From Sphingosinithalassobacter tenebrarum (lineage in GTDB: Bacteria > Pseudomonadota > Alphaproteobacteria > Sphingomonadales > Sphingomonadaceae): a DNA stretch of 64,000 nt. The notes under the pieces were generated by a model. The model was not told the DNA's origin, did not search any database, and was given only the letters and a program-made list of their open reading frames with translations. The stretch spans positions 372,001 to 436,000 of the forward strand of contig NZ_CP049109.1 of assembly GCF_011057975.1 (NCBI RefSeq), given 5' to 3'. Shown in pieces: positions 1 to 9,990 of this stretch (its first letter is position 1; each line of letters starts with the position of its first letter). The position numbers and the translations under genes were made by a program.

Positions 1-537
1 GACCGCCGCCGCGCCCGCTTCCTCACCGGTGGCGAACATGACGAGAATCGCGAAGGCCACCGCGGCAACGCCGTCGTTGAGCAGGCTTTCCGATTCGACC
101 AGCAAATGCAGCCGGCTTTCGACATGCATTGATTTGAACGCCGCGATCACCGACACCGGGTCGGTCGCCGCGATGAGTACGCCGAAAAAGGCGGCGCCGA
201 GCCAGCTCCACCCCGCCGCCCAGTGCATCCCGACTGCGACCAGCCCGGCCGCCAAAATGACGCCGAGCGTCACCAGCGCGACGAGCAGCGGCAATTCGCG
301 GCGAAACGGCTTCCACGGGATCTGGATCGCGGCCTCGAACACCAGCGGCGGCAGGAATACGAAGAAGATCAGATCGGGCGTCAGCGGCAGCGCTATGCCC
401 AGCGGCAGCAGTGCCAGTATGATTCCGGCGGTGACAAGCCCGACGCTGTAGGGCAGTTTCAGCCGGTGAGTCGCCATCGCCACCAGCGATGCGACGAACA
501 GCAGCAGGCCCAATGTGGTGACGTCGAACGCTTCCAT
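1..537 (-). CDS. Na+/H+ antiporter, CPA1 family (N-terminal part)
   Basis: Reading the minus strand from an ATG at 537 gives 179 codons with no stop before the window edge, so the gene is truncated by the window and is not a pseudogene. The product is very hydrophobic and starts with several predicted membrane helices. The segment FFGVLIAATDPVSVIA and the later HLLVESESLLNDGVAAV match the ion-binding core of bacterial CPA1 sodium/proton exchangers (ATDPV and ESLLNDG motifs). It would exchange protons for monovalent cations across the inner membrane. Family assignment is firm; the transported ion is inferred from the family. Confidence 0.85.
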   Translation of the reverse strand, partial: MEAFDVTTLGLLLFVASLVAMATHRLKLPYSVGLVTAGIILALLPLGIALPLTPDLIFFVFLPPLVFEAAIQIPWKPFRRELPLLVALVTLGVILAAGLVAVGMHWAAGWSWLGAAFFGVLIAATDPVSVIAAFKSMHVESRLHLLVESESLLNDGVAAVAFAILVMFATGEEAGAAAV

Positions 538-659
538 ATTCGCCCCTTATTCACTGTTCGTCGCTAAGCCATGCGCTTTCGTCGCAACGAATCAATCGGC
601 GGCCTGTTGCGAAATCAAAAATTGCGCCATTATTTGAATGGGCAAGGGGCAGTATCGCT

Positions 660-1763
660 GTGATCGAGTTGGAAAAATTCTCTGTTGTGCAACGTGCGAT
701 GACCGTCGCGGGGCTCGCGCCCGCGATGCTGGTCGGTTGCGCGGTGCATGATTCACCGCGTTCGGCGGCCTATGTGCCGGTGCCGCAGCAGGTCGTTCCC
801 GTTCCCGCCCCGCCGCCGGCACCCACGCCGCCGCCGCCCGAAGCGCCCGCGGGGCTGCTCTCGGTGATTACCGATCTCGAACGCCGGTTCGACGGAGTCG
901 TCGGCATTGCAGTGAACAGCGTCGATGACGGGTGGAAAATCGCCGCCAATGGCGATCGCCGCCTGCCGCAGCAGAGCGTGAGCAAGCTGTGGGTCGCGAT
1001 GACGGTGCTCGATTATCGCGATCAGGGCCGGCTTTCGCTCGATGATCCCTATACGGTCACCAAGGCCGATCTCACGGTCTTTCATCAGCCGATCGCGACG
1101 CTGATCGGCGACGATGGCTATCCGACGACGATTCGCGAGCTGCTGCGCCGCGCGATGACGTCGAGCGACAATACCTGCAACGACATCCTGCTGCGCTATG
1201 TCGGCGGTCCCGAAGCGGTCCGCGACTTCATCGCGCGCAAGGGACTGGGCGCAATTCGCTTCGGCCCGGGCGAGCGGCTGCTGCAGGCGGGGACTGCCGG
1301 GCTCGAATGGCGCCAGGAATATGCCGAGGGTCGCGCCTTTTATCGCGCCCGCGCGGCGCTGCCGTCGGCGGTACGGCTGGCGGCGTTCGACGGCTATATC
1401 GCGGATCCGCCCGACGGCGCCACGGCGAGCGCCATCGCCGGCGCGCTGGCCAAGCTCAAGCGCGGCGAGCTGCTTTCGCCCGATTCGACCGACTGGCTGA
1501 TATCGACGATGGAAAGCTCGCGCACCGGCCGCAACCGGCTGCGCGGCGCTGTGCCGGCAGGCTGGAGCTTCGGGCACAAGACCGGAACCGGACAGGATTT
1601 TTCGGGCCGCACCGCGGGCTATAACGATGTCGGCATCCTTACCGCGCCCGACGGCAAGACCTATACGGTCGCGGTGCTGATCGGCGATACCGCGCGCACC
1701 ATCCGGCAGCGGCAGGAACTGATGCAGGCGGTGGTCGCATCGGTGGTGGCGAACCACCGATAG
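660..1763 (+). CDS. class A beta-lactamase-like serine hydrolase, lipoprotein
   Basis: 367 residues. The N terminus has a hydrophobic stretch ending in the lipobox LVGC (Cys about residue 27), followed by a Pro/Ala-rich linker, so this looks like a lipoprotein. The catalytic domain has the three serine beta-lactamase motifs: SVSK (Ser106 to Lys109), SDN (169-171) and KTG (307-309). The omega-loop glutamate motif ExxLN is not obvious; GERLLQ stands in its place, so beta-lactam hydrolysis cannot be taken for granted. A GTG start at 660 is chosen because starting at the next ATG (699) leaves almost no charged n-region. It could be a true beta-lactamase or a related cell-wall hydrolase. Confidence 0.82.
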   Translation: MIELEKFSVVQRAMTVAGLAPAMLVGCAVHDSPRSAAYVPVPQQVVPVPAPPPAPTPPPPEAPAGLLSVITDLERRFDGVVGIAVNSVDDGWKIAANGDRRLPQQSVSKLWVAMTVLDYRDQGRLSLDDPYTVTKADLTVFHQPIATLIGDDGYPTTIRELLRRAMTSSDNTCNDILLRYVGGPEAVRDFIARKGLGAIRFGPGERLLQAGTAGLEWRQEYAEGRAFYRARAALPSAVRLAAFDGYIADPPDGATASAIAGALAKLKRGELLSPDSTDWLISTMESSRTGRNRLRGAVPAGWSFGHKTGTGQDFSGRTAGYNDVGILTAPDGKTYTVAVLIGDTARTIRQRQELMQAVVASVVANHR

Positions 1764-1848
1764 GACCGGGCGCTGGCGCGCTGCAATCGCGCGGCCCGCA
1801 TATTGTCCTGTCGCCTGCCGCTTCATCGCCTGCTAAGCCCGCTCGGCA

Positions 1849-4614
1849 ATGCCACATCTCTATCTTGTCGACGGCTCCGGCTATATCTTTCGCGCCTATC
1901 ATCGGTTGCCGCCGCTCACCAATGTTCATGGTGAGCCGGTCGGCGCCGTCTATGGCTATACGACGATGCTGTGGAAGCTGACCGAACAGCTCCACAAGGA
2001 GGACGGCCCGACGCATATGGCGGTCATCCTCGACAAGTCGAGCCAGACCTTCCGCAACGATCTCTACGACCAGTACAAGGCGAACCGGCCGCCGCCGCCC
2101 GAGGATCTGGTGCCCCAGTTCCCGATGATCCGCGATGCGACGCGCGCCTTTTCGTTGCCCTGCATCGAAGAGGAAGGCTGGGAAGCCGACGACCTCATCG
2201 CCAGCTATACCAAGGCCGCGATGGCCCAGGGGTGGAGCGTCACCATCGTCAGTTCCGACAAGGATCTGATGCAGCTGATGACCGATCCCTCGGTCGACAT
2301 GCTCGATACGATGAACAATCGCCGTCTCGGCCCGGAAGACACCCGGGCCAAATTCGGCGTCGGCCCCGAAAAGCTCGGCGAAGTGCTCGCGCTGATGGGC
2401 GACAGCGTCGACAATGTCCCCGGCGTGCCCGGCATCGGCCCCAAGCGCGCGAGCGACCTGATCAACGAATATGGGACGGTCGAGGCCGTGCTCGCCGCCG
2501 CGCCGGACATGAAGAAGTCCAAGATGCGCGACAATCTGATCGAGCATGCCGAAATGGCCCGCCTTTCGCGCCAGCTGGTCGAACTGGCGAGCGACGTGCC
2601 GCTGCCCGACCCGCTCGAAGAATTCGAGCTGCAGGGCATTCCCGAGCCGCCGCTGCGCGCGTTCCTCGAACATCATGGCTTCAAGTCGCTGCTCGGCCGC
2701 CTTTCCGCCGTTGCCGACGCCCCTGTGGCGGAGGACGCGCCCGACGCGCCGGTACAGGCGGAAGATCCGCCTTGCGATCACGACGCCTACGAAACCGTCA
2801 CCGATGAAACCGCGCTCGAACGCTGGATCATCGCGGCGCGGCACCAGGGCTGGGTCGCGGTCGACACCGAAACCAGCGCGCTCGATGCGATGCAGGCCGA
2901 TCTGGTCGGCATCAGCATGGCGCTCCACCCCAATCTCGCCTGCTATATTCCGGTCGCCCACGGCGGCAGCGACATGTTCGCGGAAAAGCCGCAACAGCTC
3001 GATCGCGACTATGTCGTCAGGACATTGAAGCCGCTGCTCGAGGACCCGGCGGTGCTCAAGATCGGGCACAATCTCAAATATGATCTCACCGTGCTGTCGC
3101 GCTACGGCATCGATGTCGCGCCCTATGACGACACGATCGTGATGAGCTTCGATCTCGATGCCGGCAAGCACGGCCACGGCATGGACGAGCTGGCCGCGAC
3201 GCATCTCTCGCACAGCTGCATCGCGTTCAAGGACGTGGTCGGGACGGGCAAGAAGGCGCTCGGCTTCCACGAAGTCGATCTCAAGGCCGCCACCCGCTAT
3301 GCCGCCGAGGACGCCGATGTGACGTTGCGCCTGTGGCGCAGGTTCAAGCCGCGCCTGCAGTATGAAGAGGCGACGCGCGTGTACGAGATGGTCGATCGTC
3401 CGCTCGTCGCGGTCATCGCGCGCATGGAGCGCGAAGGCGTCAAGGTCGATGCCGAGGCGCTGTCGCGCCTGTCGGGCGATTTCGCGCAGCGCATGGCGGG
3501 CTATGAGGCCGAGATCCATGAGCTGGCAGGAAGCAAGTTCACCATCGGCAGCCCCAAGCAACTGGGCGACGTGCTGTTCGAGCAGATGGGCATCAAGGGC
3601 GGGCGCAAGGGCAAGTCGGGCGTCTATTCGACCGACGTCAACGAGCTTGAGCGCATCGCCGCCGACAAGGATCAGCCCAAGGGCGCCGAAATCGCGCGGC
3701 TGGTGCTCGACTGGCGCCAGCTCTCCAAGTTGAAGAGCACCTATACCGACGCGCTGCAGGCGCAGATCAACCCCGAAACCGGCCGCGTCCACACCAGCTA
3801 CAGCCTGACGGGCGCGCAGACCGGGCGGCTCTCGTCGACCGACCCGAACCTGCAGAACATCCCGATCCGCACCGAAACCGGGCGGCAGATCCGCGACGCC
3901 TTCGTCGCCGAGCCGGGTAATGTCATCCTTTCTGCCGACTATTCGCAGATCGAATTGCGCCTCGCCGCGCATATCGCCGATGTCCCGCAGCTGCGCGAAG
4001 CGTTCGAACGCGGCGACGACATCCACAACATGACCGCCGAGGAACTGTTTGGCGAAGTTACCCGCGACACGCGCGGCCGGGCGAAGACGATCAACTTCGC
4101 GATCCTCTACGGCATTTCGCGCTGGGGCCTTGCCGGGCGTCTGGATGTGACTCCCGATGAAGCGCAGGCGATGATCGATCGCTATTTCGAACGGTTCCCC
4201 GGCATCAACCGCTATATCGCCGAGACGCTCACCTTCGCGAAGGAACATGGCTATACGCGCACGCTGTTCGGTCGCAAGACGCACTTCCCGCGCCTGGCTT
4301 CGAAGAACCAGAATGAGCGCGCGGGCAGCGAACGCGCCGCGATCAACGCGCCTATCCAGGGGACATGCGCCGACATCATCAAGCGGGCGATGGCCCGCAT
4401 GGGCCCGGCGCTCGCCGATGCAGGCTTGCCGAACGTGCGCATGTTGCTGCAAGTTCACGACGAATTGGTGTTCGAGCTCCCGGAGGGGGAATTGGAGGCA
4501 GCCAAACCCGTGATCGAGCGCGTGATGGCAAGCGCGGCCGAACCCGCGCTGACGCTCAGCGTACCGCTAGGCGTCGAAATCGGCACCGGCCCGAGCTGGG
4601 GCGCCGCGCATTGA
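1849..4614 (+). CDS. polA: DNA polymerase I
   Basis: 921 residues, the normal length for bacterial Pol I. It fills gaps and removes RNA primers during replication and repair. The 5'-3' exonuclease domain is at residues 1 to about 285 (start LYLVDGSGYIFRAYH). The 3'-5' proofreading domain is intact, with the DxE motif in VAVDTETSALD near residue 337. The polymerase domain has motif A DYSQIELRLAAH (about 697), motif B RAKTINFAILYG (about 742) and motif C QVHDELVFE (about 867). All three activities therefore appear functional. The next gene begins within the stop codon. Confidence 0.98.
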   Translation: MPHLYLVDGSGYIFRAYHRLPPLTNVHGEPVGAVYGYTTMLWKLTEQLHKEDGPTHMAVILDKSSQTFRNDLYDQYKANRPPPPEDLVPQFPMIRDATRAFSLPCIEEEGWEADDLIASYTKAAMAQGWSVTIVSSDKDLMQLMTDPSVDMLDTMNNRRLGPEDTRAKFGVGPEKLGEVLALMGDSVDNVPGVPGIGPKRASDLINEYGTVEAVLAAAPDMKKSKMRDNLIEHAEMARLSRQLVELASDVPLPDPLEEFELQGIPEPPLRAFLEHHGFKSLLGRLSAVADAPVAEDAPDAPVQAEDPPCDHDAYETVTDETALERWIIAARHQGWVAVDTETSALDAMQADLVGISMALHPNLACYIPVAHGGSDMFAEKPQQLDRDYVVRTLKPLLEDPAVLKIGHNLKYDLTVLSRYGIDVAPYDDTIVMSFDLDAGKHGHGMDELAATHLSHSCIAFKDVVGTGKKALGFHEVDLKAATRYAAEDADVTLRLWRRFKPRLQYEEATRVYEMVDRPLVAVIARMEREGVKVDAEALSRLSGDFAQRMAGYEAEIHELAGSKFTIGSPKQLGDVLFEQMGIKGGRKGKSGVYSTDVNELERIAADKDQPKGAEIARLVLDWRQLSKLKSTYTDALQAQINPETGRVHTSYSLTGAQTGRLSSTDPNLQNIPIRTETGRQIRDAFVAEPGNVILSADYSQIELRLAAHIADVPQLREAFERGDDIHNMTAEELFGEVTRDTRGRAKTINFAILYGISRWGLAGRLDVTPDEAQAMIDRYFERFPGINRYIAETLTFAKEHGYTRTLFGRKTHFPRLASKNQNERAGSERAAINAPIQGTCADIIKRAMARMGPALADAGLPNVRMLLQVHDELVFELPEGELEAAKPVIERVMASAAEPALTLSVPLGVEIGTGPSWGAAH

Positions 4615-5450
4615 TTTCATTGCTGCTCGGAGCTGCCTTGCTTGGCGCTTCCGCTTCCTCGCAGGATCAGCCGCTGCGCTATTCGGTCGCGCGGGGCATG
4701 GACGTCGCCGAACTCGCCGAGCAGGTATTCGGCGCGGCGAACCCCGACATTCGGGAGGCGAGAGCCTATCCGGTTTGGGATCACACGCGTAATCCGAACC
4801 GGGTAATGGTGATCGAGCTGGCCGAGGCACCCTCGCCCACGGAATATGCCGGGCTCTGCCGTGCGACTGCCAAAATCGCGACTTTTGCCGCTGTGGGTGA
4901 CTCCAATGAGCGCGACGGCATTGTCCGGCTCGATCGACTGGAGGATGATCCGCGCTTTGGCGTGGTGGCTGAGGCGCGGCAGCTGCGGCGGCCGGCGACG
5001 GCGAACGAATGCGCGGCACTTGGGCCGGCTTTGTCCGACGGCACCCCGTCCCGCTACTTTCCAATGGAAGCTGCACCGCTTCAGGCCGATTTCGCAGTAG
5101 CCGCGATCGAACGCCTTGTGGCGCGGGCCGGTGCCGGACAACTGACGGTCGTGTGCGAAACCGGACCCTTCGAAAACCTGCTGCAATCGGACACGCATCT
5201 GTGTGACGATCCTGTCAGGATTCTCCAATTGCTGCGTTTCGATGAGCTGGACGGTATTTGGTTCGGCTCCTGTCGCCACCGCGCTGCCGAATGCGTGAGC
5301 GCAACCTTCCGCCGACCGATTGCACCGCGGAGTGGAAGCTGGAAAGTTGCAATTCAGTTCGATCTGAAGGACGCGGACCCCTATGGTTCGCCGCCGAAGC
5401 CGGGAACGATAACCAACGTCGAGATGCAGGGATATGAGCGTGTCGACTGA
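4611..5450 (+). CDS. secreted protein of unknown function
   Basis: 279 residues when started at a TTG (4611) that overlaps the polA stop. This start gives a short signal peptide (LISLLLGAALLGASA, cleavage near SSQDQ). Without it the reading frame has no plausible N terminus. The mature protein has about six cysteines, compatible with a disulfide-bonded periplasmic protein. I recognise no family. It overlaps the following flippase by 17 bases, which suggests that the three genes polA, this one and the flippase are read as one transcript. Function unknown. Confidence 0.65.
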   Translation: MISLLLGAALLGASASSQDQPLRYSVARGMDVAELAEQVFGAANPDIREARAYPVWDHTRNPNRVMVIELAEAPSPTEYAGLCRATAKIATFAAVGDSNERDGIVRLDRLEDDPRFGVVAEARQLRRPATANECAALGPALSDGTPSRYFPMEAAPLQADFAVAAIERLVARAGAGQLTVVCETGPFENLLQSDTHLCDDPVRILQLLRFDELDGIWFGSCRHRAAECVSATFRRPIAPRSGSWKVAIQFDLKDADPYGSPPKPGTITNVEMQGYERVD

Positions 5451-6975
5451 CGCTGCCACTCCCCCCGACACCGGCTCCTCCGAAGATATCGCCACGCTCG
5501 CCAAGGGCGGGCGCACGAACATATTCGGGTTTGTGCTGCGGCTTGCCGCGCGCCTGCCGTTCCTGTTCATAGCCGGGCGCAGCTATGGTCCCGAAATCGT
5601 CGGGCGGTTCGCGCTGGCGGTGCTGGTGGTCGAACTCGCGGCGCTGCTCGCCACGCTGGGGCTGAAGCGCGGCCTGGCACAGGCGCTCGCCGAAACCGGG
5701 CGTCCACATACCCATGTCGTTTGGGATGCGATGGTCGTTGCGCTGATCGTTTCGGGTGTCGCCAGCGGCGTGTTGATGGCGTTCCCCCAGGCCATGTATC
5801 CGAACAGCGCAGTGATCGGGTTCGAGCGCTTTCTGCCGCTGATCGTCTTCGCCATTGCCGGATCGGACGTCGCGCTCGCGGCGCTTGCCTATCGCCACAA
5901 TATCAAGGCGTCGGTCACCGCGCGCGCGATCATCGAACCCTGGACGATCAGCATTGCCGCATGGGGGCTTGTCTATGTTTCCGCGCGCGACGGGCTGATC
6001 ATCGCCTATGTGCTGTCGATGCTCGCCGCTTTGGTCGCGTCGCTGGTGCCTCTGATCAAAAGCTATGGCCTGCCGCACGGATGGGTGCCGCACCCGACGC
6101 ATATCTTCGCGCTGGCGCAGCGAAATGCGCCGCTGGCGGGCGCCGATGCGATCGAATGGGGCACGCGCAATGTCGATCGCTTCATTCTGGGGCTGCTCTT
6201 CGCGCCGAGCGTGGTCGGCATCTATTACATGGCGCAGCAAGTCGCGTCGCTGCCGCAAAAGCTGAAGACCAGCTTCGACCCGATCCTTGGTCCCGTCGTC
6301 ACGCAGAGCCTGACCGAAGGGAACACAGAGGCCGTGGCGCGACAGGTGCGTCAGGTCGGCTTCTGGATCATGGCGGCACAGGCGGCGCTGGCACTGGCCG
6401 GCGGGATCCCTGCCGAGGGCGTGATGGGTGTGATCGGCCCCGAATTCGTGTCGGGCGCGGCCGCGCTCTGCTTCCTGCTGGTTGCCGAAGTGCTGGCATC
6501 GACCGGCGCGGTGAGCGAGGTGGGGCTGGTCTATACGGCGCGGCACCGCAATCTGATGGTGTCGATGCTGCTGCTCGGCTTCCAGATCGCGCTCAGCTTC
6601 GTGCTGGTGTTCGTCGCGCGGGATCTTGGTCTGTCGGAAATCTGGCAGGCCGCGGCGCCGGCGGCGGCCCTTGCGATTTCGCTGACCTGCGGCTCGCTGA
6701 TCAAGGCGCGGATGCTGTCGAAGATACTGGGCGCGCCTGCGGCGGAAATACGGTGGCCGTTCGTCTGGGCGGTGCTGGCGGGCAGTATCGTCGCCTGGAC
6801 CTTCACCAAACTGCCGCCCGAATATGAATGGGCGCAGCTTTCCGTCGGCATACCAGTGACCCTGATCGTCTATTTCTTCGTCATCCTGGTCTGGGCTTTC
6901 GGCCCCGCCGATCGCGCGCTGTTCAAGAAGACCGGCAAGGAAACGCCGACGCTGCCCGATCGCGACGTGATCTAG
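5434..6975 (+). CDS. polysaccharide flippase / oligosaccharide exporter family membrane protein
   Basis: 513 residues with about 12-14 hydrophobic segments after a polar N terminus of about 25 residues. The layout, and the segment IEWGTRNVDRFILGLLF...GIYYMAQQVA, resemble Wzx/MATE-type flippases that move lipid-linked sugars across the inner membrane (MVF/MOP superfamily). No glycosyltransferase genes are nearby, so the substrate cannot be guessed. It overlaps the upstream secreted-protein gene and converges on the next gene with a 4-base overlap. Confidence 0.75.
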   Translation: MSVSTDAATPPDTGSSEDIATLAKGGRTNIFGFVLRLAARLPFLFIAGRSYGPEIVGRFALAVLVVELAALLATLGLKRGLAQALAETGRPHTHVVWDAMVVALIVSGVASGVLMAFPQAMYPNSAVIGFERFLPLIVFAIAGSDVALAALAYRHNIKASVTARAIIEPWTISIAAWGLVYVSARDGLIIAYVLSMLAALVASLVPLIKSYGLPHGWVPHPTHIFALAQRNAPLAGADAIEWGTRNVDRFILGLLFAPSVVGIYYMAQQVASLPQKLKTSFDPILGPVVTQSLTEGNTEAVARQVRQVGFWIMAAQAALALAGGIPAEGVMGVIGPEFVSGAAALCFLLVAEVLASTGAVSEVGLVYTARHRNLMVSMLLLGFQIALSFVLVFVARDLGLSEIWQAAAPAAALAISLTCGSLIKARMLSKILGAPAAEIRWPFVWAVLAGSIVAWTFTKLPPEYEWAQLSVGIPVTLIVYFFVILVWAFGPADRALFKKTGKETPTLPDRDVI

Positions 6976-7334
6976 CCAGGCAGGCGCGGCGGACAGACGG
7001 GGATTTGTTCGAGCAGCTCGCTTTGCTCGCTGTCGCTCAGCGTGAAGAAGCCGAGCGTGTCGACCAGGATATGGCGAACGCGGTGCGGCACGGTGCCACT
7101 GCCCGCCATCCCCGCGCGGCGAAGCGCCACGCGCGCCAGCACCGCCTTGCGCTGCGCGCCATTGCGCGGCCATATCGGATTGGCCTGCGCGTCGCGGGAA
7201 ATACAGACGCCCGCCGGCGCGCCCGTCCTGCGCAGCTGCGCTTCGGTCCAGCGCGACACGCCATAGCCGCCGCCGACAGTCACCACCGCGAGCAATAGCG
7301 CGAAAATCGCCACCGCTCGCAGCAGGCATCCCAT
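6972..7334 (-). CDS. small membrane-anchored or secreted protein of unknown function
   Basis: 120 residues. The N terminus has a hydrophobic stretch ([22 protein letters not shown]) fitting a signal anchor. The ATG overlaps the purH stop (TGATG), so it is probably translated by coupling to purH. Two cysteines sit in the mature part. I recognise no family. A short conserved passenger downstream of purH is plausible, but a role in purine synthesis is not supported by any motif. Confidence 0.6.
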   Translation of the reverse strand: MGCLLRAVAIFALLLAVVTVGGGYGVSRWTEAQLRRTGAPAGVCISRDAQANPIWPRNGAQRKAVLARVALRRAGMAGSGTVPHRVRHILVDTLGFFTLSDSEQSELLEQIPVCPPRLPG

Positions 7335-8956
7335 CAGTGGCGGAAGTGCCGCATGCCGGTGAAGACCATTGCCAGCCCGGCTTCGTCAGCCGCCGCGATG
7401 ACTTCATCGTCGCGGATCGAACCGCCCGGCTGGATGACGGCGGTCGCTCCCGCCTCGACTGCCGCGAGCAATCCGTCGGCAAAGGGGAAGAAGGCGTCGG
7501 AAGCAACCGCCGATCCGATCGTGCGCGGCTCGCTCCACCCGGCCTTTTCGGCCGCGTCGCGTGCCTTCCACGCGGCGATGCGCGCGCTTTCGAGGCGGTT
7601 CATCTGACCCGCGCCCACGCCTGCCGTGCTGCCGCCCCGGGCATAGACGATCGCGTTCGACTTGACGTGCTTGGCGACGGTCCAGGCGAACTGGCAGTCG
7701 GCGAGTTCCTGCGGCGTCGGCTGGCGCTTGGTGACGACCTTGAGTTCGCTCTCGACCAGCACGCCATTGTCGCGCGATTGCAGCAACAGCCCGCCAGCGA
7801 CGGTCTTGAACATGAAGCCGTCCCGCTTGGGGTCGGGCAGTTCGCCGGTGATCAGCAGGCGGAGATTCTTCTTCCTCGCGAAGGCCGCGCGCGCCGCGTC
7901 GTCCGCCCCCGGCGCGATCACGACTTCGGTGAACAGCTCGGTGATCGCCGCTGCCGTTTCGCCGTCTAGCGGGCGGTTTACCGCGATGATCCCGCCGAAT
8001 GCCGATACGCTGTCACAGGCGAGCGCGGCCTTGTACGCGTCGAGCACCGTGTCGGCGCTTGCCACGCCGCACGGATTGGCGTGCTTGACGATGACGACGG
8101 TCGGCGGCCCGTCGCGAAATTCGCTGACCAGCTCGAGCGCGGCATCGGCGTCGTTATAGTTGTTGTAGCTGAGCGCCTTGCCCTGCAGCTGCTCGGCCTG
8201 CGCGATCCCAGCGGCCCCCGGGGCCTGCGGCAGATAGAGCGCGGCGGACTGGTGCGGGTTCTCGCCGTAGCGCAGGGTTTCCTTGCGGGCAAAGGCAAGC
8301 GGCATCGTCTCCGGGAACGGAGTCGCGCCCAGCGCTTCCTGCCCCAGCGGGTTGGAGAAGGCGTCGTTCCACGCGAACCAGTTGGCGATCGCCGAGTCAT
8401 AGGCGGCGGTGTGGGCATAGGCCTTGGCCGCCAGTTTGACTCGAGTCGCCATGCCGGTCTTGCCGCCGGTCGCGCTCAGTTCCTCTGCGATCGCGCCATA
8501 ATCGGCCGGATCGGTGACGATCGCGACGTAATTGTGATTCTTCGCCGCCGAACGCACCATCGAAGGGCCGCCGATATCGATATTCTCGATCACCGTTTCG
8601 CGGTCGGCGCCCTTCCCCACTGTCTGTGCGAAGGGATAGAGATTGACGCAGACCAGATCGATCGCGCCGATCCCGTGTTCTTCCATCGCGGCGGTATGTT
8701 CGGGATTGTCGCGAACCGCGAGCAGCCCGCCATGCACCATCGGGTGGAGCGTCTTCACCCGACCGTCCATCATTTCGGGAAAGCCGGTCAGGTCCGAAAT
8801 GTCCTTTACCTCGAGCCCCGCCTCACGCAGCGCCTTCGCCGTCCCGCCGGTCGAAACCAGCTCGGTGCCGTGCGCGGCGAGCGCTTTGGCGAAGTCGACG
8901 AGGCCCGTCTTGTCGGAGACGGAGAGGAGAGCGCGGCGGATGGCGATGTCGGTCAT
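7334..8956 (-). CDS. purH: bifunctional AICAR formyltransferase / IMP cyclohydrolase
   Basis: 540 residues, typical length. It catalyses the last two steps of de novo IMP synthesis: formylation of AICAR by 10-formyl-THF, then ring closure. The N-terminal MGS-like cyclohydrolase domain (1 to about 200) starts [20 protein letters not shown] and has the STGGTA phosphate-binding loop and DGRVKTLHP. The transferase domain carries [12 protein letters not shown] with the catalytic Lys-His pair and ends [13 protein letters not shown] ([10 protein letters not shown]). The identity is certain. Confidence 0.98.
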   Translation of the reverse strand: MTDIAIRRALLSVSDKTGLVDFAKALAAHGTELVSTGGTAKALREAGLEVKDISDLTGFPEMMDGRVKTLHPMVHGGLLAVRDNPEHTAAMEEHGIGAIDLVCVNLYPFAQTVGKGADRETVIENIDIGGPSMVRSAAKNHNYVAIVTDPADYGAIAEELSATGGKTGMATRVKLAAKAYAHTAAYDSAIANWFAWNDAFSNPLGQEALGATPFPETMPLAFARKETLRYGENPHQSAALYLPQAPGAAGIAQAEQLQGKALSYNNYNDADAALELVSEFRDGPPTVVIVKHANPCGVASADTVLDAYKAALACDSVSAFGGIIAVNRPLDGETAAAITELFTEVVIAPGADDAARAAFARKKNLRLLITGELPDPKRDGFMFKTVAGGLLLQSRDNGVLVESELKVVTKRQPTPQELADCQFAWTVAKHVKSNAIVYARGGSTAGVGAGQMNRLESARIAAWKARDAAEKAGWSEPRTIGSAVASDAFFPFADGLLAAVEAGATAVIQPGGSIRDDEVIAAADEAGLAMVFTGMRHFRH

Positions 8957-9004
8957 GCGCGCGCCTTTCGGTCAAGCGAGCGCCGATGGCAACCCCTGCG
9001 GCGC

Positions 9005-9436
9005 TCAGCCCTTGCCCGACAGCGTGTCGAGCAGCGGACGGATGGCCGAGATATCATAGCCGCCATTCGCCGCGGCGGCCGTCAGCGTTTCGGGGTCGTC
9101 GCCTTCGCTTGCCCGCGCCAGCGCCCAGAGATTGGTCGAGCGCGTGCCCGAGCGGCAATAGGCGAATACCGGCCCGTCCGAAGTCTTGAGCGTATCGACC
9201 ATCGCTTCGACCTGGTTTCCCGAAAATCCGGCGGCCGTCACCGGGATGAACTCCCAGTGCAACCCGGCTTCCTGCGCCGCCGCGCGCACATCGGCGCTGC
9301 GCGGCTGGCCTTCCTCCTCGCCGTCGGGGCGATTGCAGACAAGTGTGGTGAATCCCGCCGCCTTGATGTCGGCGACCTGCTCGGGCGTGATTTGCGGCGA
9401 AGCAGTGAAGTTCGAGTCGATCTTGCGTCCGGTCAT
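9005..9436 (-). CDS. BLH-domain (TIGR01244-type) protein phosphatase / sulfurtransferase-like protein
   Basis: 143 residues from an ATG at 9436 preceded by AAGGCG. The core YCRSGTRSTNLW is a Cys-x5-Arg phosphatase/rhodanese-type active-site loop. The start KIDSNFTASPQITPEQVADIKAAGF matches the BLH (beta-lactamase-hydrolase-like) domain found alone in many alphaproteobacteria and fused to sulfide-oxidising enzymes in others. The substrate is unknown. It stands alone between purH and a lipoprotein gene. Confidence 0.8.
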   Translation of the reverse strand: MTGRKIDSNFTASPQITPEQVADIKAAGFTTLVCNRPDGEEEGQPRSADVRAAAQEAGLHWEFIPVTAAGFSGNQVEAMVDTLKTSDGPVFAYCRSGTRSTNLWALARASEGDDPETLTAAAANGGYDISAIRPLLDTLSGKG

Positions 9437-9477
9437 GCCCGCGCCTTGCGCTTCCCGCCGGGGTGACGTCAAGGCTG

Positions 9478-9990
9478 CTAGGGGTTGGTTCCGGCCGCCG
9501 GATGTCCGTTCGCGACACGAGCGACGGCTTCCTGCGCGCCTGCGAGCGCTTCATGGACGGGCGGTGTTTCGTCCGAGCGGCAGCCGATATCGAAATCGAG
9601 CCGGATGGGATGATCGTCCTGCTCGAACGTCACGGATCCGTAGGGCATGTCGGTAATCACGCGCTCGCACGGCAAATCGCCTCCCTCGGCCGTCGCGACT
9701 CGTCGCACCGGCTGGAGGATCGCCACGATCGCGCGAAAGTCGTCGGGCGTACCGGCAAGCGGCTGAGTCACCATATCGGGCTTGTAGAAATCGCCGTCGC
9801 TCTCGGCGCGGGTGTAGCTGCCGGTGCCGTCGGCGGTGAGGCGCCATTGCGTGCGCAACACGCCCCAGCTGCGGATTTCGAGCGTGATCGCCTCAGGCGC
9901 GCCGGCGGTCGCTGCCGATTGCGGGCCGCCGGGGGCATTGGCGCACCCGGCCAATGCAGCGAGCATCGCCAGCATGCCTAATTTCCGCAT
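9478..9990 (-). CDS. small lipoprotein of unknown function
   Basis: 170 residues from an ATG at 9990; a GTG at 9993 is the alternative. The start MRKLGMLAMLAALAGCANAPGG is a textbook lipoprotein signal with lipobox LAGC. The remainder looks like a beta-rich periplasmic domain with a probable disulfide (two cysteines, ...LPCER... and ...DIGCRS...). The ATG overlaps the recQ stop (TGATG), so it is coupled to recQ. No named family recognised. Confidence 0.7.
   Translation of the reverse strand: MRKLGMLAMLAALAGCANAPGGPQSAATAGAPEAITLEIRSWGVLRTQWRLTADGTGSYTRAESDGDFYKPDMVTQPLAGTPDDFRAIVAILQPVRRVATAEGGDLPCERVITDMPYGSVTFEQDDHPIRLDFDIGCRSDETPPVHEALAGAQEAVARVANGHPAAGTNP

Noticed and set aside
1639..4458. 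939-codon open frame on the minus strand opposite polA
   Set aside because: It is a shadow of the real polA frame in GC-rich DNA; the product is low-complexity, rich in Arg/Asp/Gly, and matches no family.
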